Shown here piece by piece: positions 54,465 through 64,000 of a stretch of 64,000 nt of DNA. The translations under genes were made by a program, and so were the position numbers. Where the stretch lies: the NCBI GenBank assembly GCA_020205615.1, contig CM035171.1:124748161-124812160 (forward strand), in the 5' to 3' direction. Within the stretch, counting starts at the first letter, position 1, and each line of letters opens with the position of its first letter. Under the pieces are notes generated by a model. It worked only from the letters and a program-made list of their open reading frames with translations, was not told the origin of the DNA and ran no database searches. The stretch is from Panax quinquefolius. Taxonomy: Eukaryota; Streptophyta; Magnoliopsida; Apiales; Araliaceae.

Positions 54465-57207
54465 TGTAAGACCGAAATTTTTTAAATAAAAAGGAATTTC
54501 CTTTATTTATTATCTTGAAATAGTAAGGGTTGATTTGATTAATGTGGATAGTTAAGGGTTAAATACGCAAATATTTCAAAATAAGCAGTGGTTATAAAAT
54601 ATTCATTTTATTTGGGGAATATTCGTTTGGTCGTGGAATATTCGCATCTTTGTCGGGGAATATTAAACGACGGTAGCAGCGATATGTGTGGGCCCCATAA
54701 CTGAAAGCGATTGGATGAGGAAAACGACAAAGTTTGGGTGGTTATAAATAACAGCGTAGTTATTCTCAATTAAGACTGTTGGAATACCCGTTGGTTAAAA
54801 TCTGATGAATACGGCGTGGTTCGCAGGCTATTACCAGATTACATGCAGTGATTGTTGAATTATTAATTCACGTAAGATGGCACTACTCAATAATTATTAC
54901 TGAGAGTTATTCTTTGTTCAATAGTTTATTTTATTGATTCAATAATTCTTTGCGTTGGTATTTTATATTATTCTTTGTTCAATAATTGTCAACGCACAAA
55001 GATTTCCATTATCGGATCAATAATTCATATTATTTGAATAATATTATTAGATAACATTATTGGCAATGTCTAGAAAGTTCTGTCTCAAGGAGAGGTTTGG
55101 TCACCTAATTCGGCGCCCGATGAAGGAGAGATCCTTATTGGAAAGCCCCTCTCACTGGGAACAAACTGGTCATCATAATTGTGATTACGTAATATTATTT
55201 GTGAATAATTAATTATTGATTCATATGATAAGGAAATATTTATTTTATATGAATATAAATGATGGATTTATTTATGTGGTTATTAATGAAGGAATTAATG
55301 TTGAGGTGTTTTATCAAGATTTTATCGGATTGGAGGTATTAAAAATTAAATCGTGGGTTTTGAGATATATCATGGGGTTATAATTTTTAATCAAATAGTT
55401 GGATTGTGGTAATTTTTGGGTATGTTATACATACATAAGTTGAGTATATGTCCACAAATTTTGAACCGTTAAAAATGCACGAATGATTTGTTGTGAATTT
55501 TAAGAGGTGTCGGATTCGGAAATTAGGTTTATAATTGATTTTGGTGGAAAATTCTAGAATTGAGTGGGCCCCACTTGTGGTTGGTGAATAAATGTGCTGA
55601 ATTTTATTTCAAATGTGGTGGGTGGCAATAGTAGCAGGTAAAGCCATCAGGTAGCAGTCAAGAGCTGGCTTTCTGTGGGCTAACATTTTCCTATAAATAG
55701 AGGGCTAAGTTAGAATTGAAAATCACACCGTAAACAAAGTTTTCTCTCTTCTCTCTCTATATTATTGAGCATATTTTGTGAGTATTTAGATACTTTGAGA
55801 GTTCTTTATTCAAGACAAGTTTCATTCAAAGATCACTTGACCTTTCCTTAGAAATCTTGATTCTTTGAGGTAAGGGATATTATTTTTTTTCGTAATGATA
55901 TTATTTCTTCAATATCATTATCTTTGAAATGTTGATCTGAAGTTTTATCAAATTTGGAACTTTTTCATGTTGGGGTTACTTATTCATGAGTTATTATTCA
56001 CGAGTTACTATTCATGAGTTACTATTCACGAGTTACTATTCACGAGTACTATTCATGAAAGCGTGAAAATGTTTTTTTTGTGGAATTTCTATCTTTGGTG
56101 TCTGAGTTCTTTATTCACGATATATTAAGACTATTCACGTATCTCAAGACTATTCACGATATCTGGTACTATTCACCGAAAAATGAAATTTCTTCTTTTC
56201 GTCCAAAATATCTATTCTAGATACTAGCTTTGATTGTATCCATGTTTTGATCATTCTTGAATTTTACTTCACTATGATTATTTTTGAGGTATTTTTGGAC
56301 GTGGATAAAATAAAGTACGAATCCTTAATCCTTGTTTTACTGGATTCGTTTCTTTAAAAATATTTTTCATCATCCTCAGTCTTAAATGATGATATTATTG
56401 AATATCTTTGGCACGTAGTGCAAAGATGAATGATTTTGAAGAATATCTTTGGCTGTAGTAGTGCAAAGATGAAGCGGTGTTTAAATGAATATGACCGATC
56501 GATGAATATCTTTGGCCTTTAGTGCAAAGATGAGCAGTGTTGAGATGAACATGACCGATCGATGAATATCTTTGGCTGTATAGCAAAGATGAGCAGTGTT
56601 GAGATGAACATGACCGATTGATGAATATCTTTGGCTCAGAAGTGCAAAGATGAATATTTGATTTGAGATGAATATTGATTGATGTTCTGAGGATAAAATA
56701 TTGATGATGGACTGTTAAATTCATAGATTATAGTAGATTTCATTCTCTACGTAACTCTTCTATGAATTATTATTTTTCTGCGAATATTGATCTGAAACTT
56801 GTTGTCTCATTGTATTCTATCGAGTTTTTCCTGTTGGAGACTAACGATAATTTGTTGTATATTATCTTAGTCATAGTATTCTTTCTTGGGCTAGTTGAGC
56901 TCACCCTTTTCCTTGTTGTTCCATTTTCTTCTCGGGAGGCGAGAATGTAATGTAAGTACTTAGTGGGGGTATGGAATGAAGGTTCTAGAGAGAGTTGTTT
57001 AGTAGTCCTCACCATTATTGTAAAATAATGTATCAATAAATGTGATGAGGATTTATTTGAGTATAAATATTGTCTAGAAGATAATATTTGTATTTAAACT
57101 CACGATTTTATTGTTGTGATAATAAAGTTGTAGTTGTTTACATTACCATGTATTTGGCGACTTCGAGAATGGGTTGGATGGAATGGACCTATTTTGGGGT
57201 CGTCACG
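54465..57207 (+). repeat. 5' LTR of A5
   Basis: About 2.74 kb. TATAAATAG at 55692-55700 with a TCTCTCTTCTCTCTC tract downstream (near 55743-55760). 14-bp repeats occupy 55978-56170, and five hairpin units of ATCTTTG/CAAAGAT lie at 56404-56657. Confidence 0.92.
55692..55700 (+). promoter_or_regulatory. TATA box of A5 5' LTR
   Basis: TATAAATAG, repeated at 61533-61540 in the other LTR and in inverted form in most family A LTRs, always about 50 bp before a CT-rich tract. Confidence 0.65.
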
Positions 57208-57209
57208 GT

Positions 57210-57220
57210 TGGTATCGAGC
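57210..57220 (+). other. Primer binding site of A5
   Basis: TGGTATCGAGC, a one-base-shorter version of TGGTATCAGAGC, lies two bases after the LTR end. Confidence 0.82.
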
Positions 57221-57359
57221 TTAGGATATGATCTCTGGCGGAGATCGGGGAATAGAACTAGGAGGGAGAGCGAGTAAATCCTTATTTAGTGTGTCCTACC
57301 TAAGCTTATTGTTGGTTGAGTCATAATATAGGGGTATTATGTGATTTGTTAATTTATTT

Positions 57360-58500
57360 AATTAACCCTTGTTTTATGATGATAATTGAGAATGTCATTG
57401 AGAATATTAATAGTGGTGTAAATGAGACCAAGTGGAGATGCATGTACTTAACAACGAGGAGAAGCGTCTGCAACAGTGGCAATGTTCCTCCCTGTGAACA
57501 AACACCATTGAGCGAGATGATGAGCGAGGGGATGTTTAGAAGTTTTTGCAGTTCATGCAAAATCGACGAGGAGACTTCGTGTTCAAAATACAGTGGAGAT
57601 GATAGCAATTCACGGGTGGTCACGGCCAAGCGGTTCAAAGAGTTGGGACCACGAATTGCGGGAAAGCGGATCCGATCATGGCGGAAACATGGGTCAAGCA
57701 AATTACCAAGATATTCGATGTCTTGGGATGCACGAAGAGCAGAAAGTTCCATTCGCTACTTTTATGTTCCGTGGCGAAGCGACATTGGTGGGAATACGTA
57801 AGCGTACCCATTCACCGCACTCGGCATGTCGTGGGAGAGCGTTTGAAGCAGATTGATGACAAGTACTTCCACGAAAGTATTCGTCGTATGAAGGAAGTGG
57901 AGTTTATTAGATTGGGCGAGAATAACATGGCGGTGTCCCGAAGACGAGGCGAAGTTCGCGGAGTTATCGAGGTTGCACCTCATTTGGTGGAGAATGAGGA
58001 GCGTATGACGCGGATGTTTACGAGAGGTTTGAAACCCAGATACGTCGATATCTCATTTCTCATAAATTTTCTCTCTATTCGGATGTTGTAAATGAGGCTC
58101 GATTGTTAGAAGCGAGATAACGAAAGTAATACGTTCAACCGGGGACCATAACCGAGGATCATCTCAAGAAGATAGCGATCATCGGAATAACGATAACCAA
58201 ATGGAGAAAGAAGAATACGGACAAAAGCGGTAACCACTACGGTGGTAATCATGGCCATGAAAATAGAAGAAGCGAGTTGGGAGGAGATTTTAAAAAGAGG
58301 AGATTCAACAACGACCATGTGAAGGCGTCGGCGCCGGTGATGCAATTGGTTCCAAGGAGGAGAAAGACCACCGGTCAGGTATGTTACAAATGCGGAAAGA
58401 GGACATATCATACCAAACCGCCTACAGCAGTTTAAGGTATGCTATAATTGTGGAAAAGAAGGACATATCGCTCGAGATTATACGATATCGAAACCAGATC
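57360..58500 (+). pseudogene. A5 gag with tandem zinc knuckles (frameshifted)
   Basis: This is the best preserved gag in the window. Recognisable parts in order, in shifting frames: ENVIENINSGVNET at the start, WVKQITKIFDVLGC near 57685-57735, RRMKEVEFIRLGENNMAVSR near 57880-57940, HLVENEERMTRMFTRGLKPR near 57980-58040, and two knuckles at about 58378-58480 (CYKCGK...GHI, then CYNCGKEGHIARDY, where the last cysteine is tyrosine). It is the structural particle protein of Ty3-type elements, here split by several frameshifts. Confidence 0.8.
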
Positions 58501-58559
58501 AATGAGGAATGGTGACTCAAAAGGATGTCCCGAGAAAAGTCAAAGTCAACGATTCACGG

Positions 58560-59260
58560 AAGGCGTTTGTTGTGGCCAGAATCAAAATACGAGGAACCCG
58601 ACGAAGTTAGCACGGGTTAGTTAATTATAAATTCTTGAAGTTTATACCTTACTAGATATCGGTTCTACCCATTCTTTTATCTCTCTCTTGCTTGCGCTCA
58701 GCGTTTGAACTTGACTACGAAGAAATTAGACTTTGACCTATTTATGGAGAATCCGTTAGGAGAAACTTTCATTACATCATTGTTTAGAAATCTTGTTTGA
58801 TTCGGAGTTGGCATTATCACATTACACCATTAACCTTATTTCTATAGAGATATTTGCTTTTGATGTGATTTTAAGGTTAACTACTCATCATGCCAAAATT
58901 GATTGTTTTCGTAAGGTTGTTAGTTTTCATATTCTAAGCAACTCGTTATTGAATTCAAGCAATCAAACCATTGTAGTCAAACATTTTCATATCAAGCTAT
59001 GAAGTCATTCGTTTATTACGGATGTCAAGTTTTCTTAATCCATGTTATGGATTTGAATAAAGACACGTCGATTTGAATAATATTCTTGTTGTTATTGATT
59101 TTTCCGGCGTATTTTCTCGAAGAATTTCTTGGCTTACTCCCAAAGATCGATATTAAATTTTGTATCGACTTTGAACCCTAAGTACAAAACTCATTTCTAA
59201 AATCTCATATCGAATGGCTCTATTGAACTTGAGGAGTTAAAAATTCAACTATAGAATTTG
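58560..59260 (+). pseudogene. A5 protease and reverse-transcriptase N-terminus
   Basis: The plus strand encodes, in broken frames, the retropepsin-like region and its linker (IEIFAFDVILRLTTHHAKID near 58840-58900), then the reverse-transcriptase start with an IKFCIDFEP run near 59150-59175. Instead of the roughly 0.8 kb of catalytic core, about 190 bp of degenerate sequence follows before the next conserved block. Confidence 0.65.
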
Positions 59261-59429
59261 GTACTGAGCCTTTATCTTATGACTTCCTTTGTGGAATTCA
59301 CTAAGCCGGACTCTCTGTATGGGGACGTTATATTCGATGCGATAATAAAGCGATAGGTGTCATTGTGACGTCTTATCCAAGATTGGGATATGAGTCACGA
59401 GTTGAGAGCAACCTAAGTCAAGAATCGAA

Positions 59430-59720
59430 ATCGTAGCTTTCAGGCTTAGTTGGTTATTATCGGAGATTCGTTGAAGGTATTCTCGAATCGCTATTCCATT
59501 AACGTAAGCGACTCGTAGAGATACAAAATTCGAATGGAGCAAGGAATGTGGGAAGAGCCGAAGAACTCAAGAGGAGACTCATTTCAAAGATATATGTTAC
59601 GACCATGCCATCTGGAAAAGCGAGCGTGGTAGGCGGCGTGTTGAGTAGAAGATCGTATACAAAATCTGAGTACGATATTGTCAAAGACTCATTTCAGTAT
59701 AATATACAAATAATAGAGAT
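59430..59720 (+). pseudogene. A5 RT connection fused to RNase H end
   Basis: A GLVGYYRRFVEG stretch near 59440-59480 and a KFEWSKEC-like stretch near 59525 belong to the segment after the Ty3 reverse-transcriptase core. They run through EELKRRLISK (about 59557-59590) straight into PSGKASVVGGVLSRR (about 59610-59655), the end of RNase H. About 100 residues normally lie between these blocks. The same fusion occurs in A1, A2 and A4. Confidence 0.75.
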
Positions 59721-59879
59721 GGAGATGAAAACTCTAGGTACCGCGTGATGATATCTGATGCGTGATGATATCTGAGTATAATCGACTTTTAATCGATAAA
59801 GTTAAAATTTCATTCAAGCTACTGTGCGAGTGATGAATTTGAAGAAGGAGGTGCAAGAAGTTGTTATTTCAAAAGCGAG

Positions 59880-60290
59880 AATCGGTGAGGTGAGGAAAGC
59901 TCAAACCTTGATTTATTAATCCATTTGAAATTCTCGATCGAATAGGAATCGTGGCCTATAGACTCGTTTTACCACCAAGTAAGTATGACGTGTTCATAAC
60001 GTTTTTCACGTGATCGATGTTACGTAAATATGTGGACGACCGAAACACGTCATTGAGTTAGAACCCGGACGAGATACAGAAGACTTAACGACGAGGAGGT
60101 ACTGTCAAGATATTGGATAGGAAAGAACATGTCCTATGTACCGAGGTTATACCATAAGTTAAAGTTTTGTGGAGAAACCATCTTTATTGAAGAAATGACA
60201 CGGGAGTTGGAAAGCGAAAACGAAAGCGAGGTATCTTTATCTTTTGAAACACTGTGTCGTGACGTCAATCGATTCGAGGACGAAATTTCA
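59880..60290 (+). pseudogene. A5 integrase C-terminal remnant
   Basis: It matches 4263-4680 in reverse: a VAYRLVLPP-like stretch near 59955, the RKYVDD stretch near 60025, and a LWRN-like run near 60165. Stops and frameshifts occur throughout. The polypurine tract follows. Confidence 0.7.
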
Positions 60291-60291
60291 T

Positions 60292-60302
60292 AAAGAGGGA
60301 GG
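60292..60302 (+). other. Polypurine tract of A5
   Basis: AAAGAGGGAGG immediately before the 3' LTR (with one T between), the priming site for plus-strand synthesis. Confidence 0.78.
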
Positions 60303-60303
60303 T

Positions 60304-63054
60304 TGTAAGACCAGAAATTTTTTAAATAAAAGGAATTTCCTTTATTTATTATCTTGAAATAGTAAGGGTTGATTTGATTAATGTGGATAGTTAAGGGTTA
60401 AATCATAAATATTTCAAAATAAGCAGTGGTTATAAAATATTCATTTTTGTCGGGGAATATTCGTTTGGTCGTGGAATATTAAATGCTTGTGGGGAATATT
60501 AACGACGGTAGCATGACCATGTGTGGGCCCCATGTGAAAGCGATTGGATGAGGAAAGCGACAAAGTTTGGGTGGTTATAAATAACTTGGCGTAGTTATTC
60601 ACAATTAAATTGTTGGAATACCGGTGGTTAAAATACTGATGTCTGGCGTGGTTGCCACGTGAAGCACTTGCGGTATTATTGCAGTATTGTTGAATTATTA
60701 ATTAAATGCGTAAGATGGCTTTACTCAATAATTATTACGATGAATTCTTTATTCGATAGTTTATTTTATTGATTCAATAATTCTTTGCGTTGGTATTTTA
60801 TATTATTCTTTGTTTGATAATTGTCAACACTTGCGATATTTCCCATTATCGGATCAATAATTCATATTATTTGAATAATATTATTAGATAACATTATTGG
60901 CAATGTCTAGAAAGTTACATCTAAGGAGAGGTTTGGTCACCTAATTGCGCGCCCGATGAGGAGAGATCCTTATTGGAAAGCCCCTGCTCACAGGAGCGGC
61001 TGGTTGTCATAATTGTGATTACGTAATATTATTTGTGAATAATTAATTATTGATTCATATGATAAGGAAATATTTATTTTATATGAATATAAATGATGGA
61101 TTTATTTATGTGGTTATTAATGAAGGAATTAATGTTGAGGTGTTTTATCGAGTATTTTATCGGATTGGAGGTATTAAAAATTAAATCGGGGGTTTTGAGA
61201 TATATTGCGGGGTTATAATTTTAATTAATCCGTAGTTGGATTAATGGTAATTTTTGGGTATGTTATACATACATAAGTTGAGTATATGTCCACAAATTTT
61301 GAACTGTTAAAAATGCACGAATGATTTGTTGTGAATTTTAAGAGGTGTCGGATTCGGAAATTGGGTTTATAATTGATTTTGGTGGAAAATTCTAGAATTG
61401 AGTGGGCCCCACTTGTGGTTGGTGAATAAATGTGCTGAATTTTATTTCAAATGTGGTGGGTGGCAATAGTAGCGAGTAAAAAGCCATCGTAAGTGGCAGT
61501 GTCAAATGCGCTTTGGTGGGCTAACATTTTTCTATAAATAGAGGGCTAAGTTAGAATTGAAAATCACACGAAACAAAGTTTCTCTCTTTCTCTCTCTATA
61601 TTATTGAGCATATTTTGTGAGTATTTAGATACTTTGAGAGTTCTTTATTCAAAGTACAAGTTTCATTCAAACATCACTTCAGGCCTTTCCTTAGAAATCT
61701 TGATTCTTTGAGGTAAGGGATATTATTTTTTTTTTCGTAATGATATTATTTCTTGATATCATTATCTTTGAAATATTGATCTGAAGTTTTATCAAATTTG
61801 GAACTTTTTCATGTTGGGGTTACTATTCATGAGTTATTATTCACGATTTACTATTATTCATGAGTTCTTATTCACGAGTTCTTATTCACGAGTACTATTA
61901 ATGAAGCGTGAAAATGTTTTTTTGTGGAATTTCTATCTTTTGGTGTAGGAGTTCTTATTCACGTATCTAAGACTTTATTCACGTATCTGACCTTTATTCA
62001 CGTATCTGGTCTTATTCATAGAAAAATGAAATTTCTTCTTTTCGTCAAAATATCTATTCTAGATACTAGCTTTGATTGTATCCATGTTTTTGATCATTCT
62101 TGAATTTTACTTCACTATGATTATTTTGAGGTATTTTTGGGCGTGGATAAAATAAAAGTACTGAACGAATCCTTAATCCTTGTTTCTTTGGATTCGTTTC
62201 TTTTAAAATATTTTCATCATCCTCGGTCTTAAATGATGATATTATTGAATATCTTTGGCACTGTAGTGCAAAGATGAATGATTCTGAAGAATATCTTTGG
62301 CTGTAGTGCAAAGAGATGACGAGGTGTTTAAATGAACATATTGGCCGTGATGAATATCTTTGGCCTTTAGTGCAAAGATGAGCAGTGTTGAGATGAACAT
62401 GACCGATCGATGAATATCTTTGGCTTGTAGTGCAAAGATGAGCAGTGTTGAGATGAACATGACCGATCGATGAATATCTTTGGCACATAGTGCAAAGATG
62501 AATATTTGATTTGAGATGAATATTGATTGATGTTACTGAGGATAAAATATTGATGATGGGTGTTAAATTCATAGATTATAGTAGATTTCATTCTCTACGT
62601 AACTCTTCTATGAATTATTATTTCATTCTGCGAATATTGATCTCGAAACTTGTTGTCTATTGTATTCTATCAGATTTTTCCTGTTGGAGACTAACGATAA
62701 TTTGTTGTATATTATCTTAGTCATAGTATTCTTTCTTTGGGCTAGTTGAGCTCACCCTTTTCCTTGTTGTTCCATTTTTCTTCTCGGGAGGCGAGAATGT
62801 GGCGAGTACTTAGTCGGGGTATGGAATGAAGGTTCTAGAGAGAGTTGTTTAGTAGTCCTCACCATTATTGTAAAATAATGTATCAATAAATGTGATGAGG
62901 ATTTATTTGAGTATAAATATTATCAGAAGATAATATTTGTATTTAAACTCACGATTTTATTGTTGTGATAATAAAGTTGTAGTTGTTTACGTACCATGTA
63001 TTTGGCGATTCGAGAATGGGTTGGATGGAATGGACCTATTTTGGGGTCGTCACA
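60304..63054 (+). repeat. 3' LTR of A5
   Basis: About 2.75 kb, closely matching 54465-57207. TATAAATA at 61533-61540, 14-bp repeats at 61820-62015, hairpin units at 62246-62510. It ends GGTCGTCACA next to the CTTC duplication. Confidence 0.92.
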
Positions 63055-64000
63055 CTTCCCACATTCCTTGCTCCATTCGAATTTTGTATCTCTACGAGTC
63101 AATTTGCGATAATGGAATAGCGATTCGAGAATATCCTTCAACGAATCTCGATAATAACCAACTAAGCCTCAGAAAGCTACGTATTTCGACATCGACTTAG
63201 GTTGCTCTCAATCGTGACTCATATCCCAATCTTGGATAAAGACGTCACAATGACACCTATCGGTTTACTATCGCACGAATATGGCGCCCCTTACAGGAGA
63301 GTTCGGCAGGTGAATTCCACAAAGGAAGTCACAAGATAAAGGCTCAGTACCAAATTTATAGTTGAATTTTAACTCTTGAAGTTCAATAGAGCCATTCGAT
63401 ATGAGATTTTAGAAATGAGTTTTGTCTGGGGTTCAAAGTCGATACAAAATTTAATATCAGTCTTTGGGAGTAAGCCAATAAATTCTTCAAGAAATACGTC
63501 AGGAAAAATCAATAACAACAAGAATATTATTCAAATCTGACGTGTCTTTATTCAAATCCATAACATGGACTAAGAAAACTTGACATCCGTAATAAACGAA
63601 TGACTTCATGGCTTGATATGAAAATGTTTGACTACAATGGTTTGATTGCTTGAGTTGAATAACAAAGTTGCTTAGGAATATGAAAACTAACAACCTTACA
63701 AAAGCAATCAATTTTGGCATGATGAGTAGTTAACCAATCAATCCCCAAAAGCAAGTATCTTTAAAGAGATAAGGTCAACAGGTAAGGTAATGGTGCCAAC
63801 TTGAATCAAACAAGATTTTTAAACAACGGATGTAATGAAAGTTTCTCTAACTGAGTCTCCATAAATAGGTCAAAGTCTAATTTCTCCGTAGTCAAGTTCA
63901 AACGTTGAACGCAAAGCAAGAGAGATAAAAGGATGGGTAGAACCAGGTATCTAGTAAGGTATAAACTTCGCAAAATTTATAATTAACTAACCCGCGCTAA
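63055..64000 (-). pseudogene. A4 internal region, RT connection to protease
   Basis: It continues A4 pol after A5: TRRDTKFEWSKECGK near 63060-63110, the shortened reverse-transcriptase stretch (63230-63360), RT start and protease linker (63360-63720, SYQAMKSFVYYGCQVFLVHV), and the knuckle-protease spacer to the window end. The same deletions as A1 and A2 are present. Confidence 0.75.

Larger units (their letters stand above)
54465..63054 (+). mobile_element. Family A element A5, complete, plus orientation
   Basis: The 5' LTR is 54465-57207, the internal region 57208-60303 and the 3' LTR 60304-63054. Both LTRs start TGTAAGACC and end in GGTCGTCAC plus one base. The primer site and polypurine tract are in place. 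The two LTRs are very similar, suggesting a comparatively recent insertion. The 3.1-kb interior lacks the reverse-transcriptase, RNase H and integrase cores, so any mobility needed enzymes from another element. Confidence 0.92.
51006..64000 (-). mobile_element. Family A element A4, partial, interrupted by A5
   Basis: The 3' LTR is 51006-53708. The internal region runs 53709-54464, is interrupted by A5, and resumes at 63055 to the window edge, ending in the protease-gag linker. Its own gag, leader and 5' LTR lie beyond the window. The text across the A5 site is continuous when A5 is removed. Confidence 0.85.

Noticed and set aside
56395..56724. 109-codon minus frame, similar to the one at 62066-62572
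   Set aside because: Same hairpin array in the other LTR of A5. Conservation between the two follows from LTR identity, not coding selection.
62066..62572. 168-codon minus frame with repeated serine-histidine phrases, the longest open frame in the window
   Set aside because: It covers the ATCTTTG/CAAAGAT hairpin array of an LTR, on the antisense strand of A5; similar frames appear wherever the array does. Repeat-driven rather than a gene.

Overview
The window reads as nuclear DNA of a flowering plant, probably a eudicot. It is AT-rich, is filled with long-terminal-repeat (LTR) retrotransposons primed by initiator tRNA-Met, and carries one intron-containing gene for a plant-specific GARP/G2-like Myb transcription factor. 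No bacterial-type operon, CRISPR array, rRNA or tRNA gene was seen.

Layout. (1) Bases 1-41083 are a solid stack of nested LTR retrotransposons. The dominant family, called A here, is Ty3-type, probably Tekay/Del-like, with LTRs of about 2.7 kb. An outer element A1 (LTRs 1519-4251 and 37557-40364, minus orientation) has its gag interrupted twice: by a Ty1/copia element B1 (6670-15706, perfect TACTT target duplication) and by a second family A element A2 (LTRs 15953-18703 and 34315-37112). A2 is itself broken by a truncated third copy A3 (21068-23692) and by a related family C element C2, whose surviving LTR piece received a complete family C element C1 (23706-32694, perfect ATAGA target duplication). 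The left edge (1-1518) is a recombined remnant of another A copy. (2) Bases 41084-51005 are a gene island of about 10 kb. It has miniature inverted-repeat or foldback sequences at 41.7-43.3 kb, the Myb-like gene on the minus strand (coding exons within 44143-48494), its upstream region, and AT-rich spacer. (3) Bases 51006-64000 are a second retrotransposon block: a minus-oriented family A element A4 that runs past the window edge and contains a complete plus-oriented family A element A5 (54465-63054).

How it fits together. Only the transcription factor has intact coding sequence: six exons with GT-AG junctions, 332 residues, a DNA-binding domain near the N terminus and two LxLxL repression-type motifs near the C terminus. 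All retrotransposon reading frames are broken. Four family A internal regions share the same internal losses (reverse-transcriptase core, RNase H core, integrase core), so this appears to be a non-autonomous lineage that was copied after it was deleted. Its LTRs carry unusual arrays of small hairpins and 14-bp repeats. Differences between near-identical copies often fall at CG and CHG sites, so some breaks may be sequencing error rather than biology.
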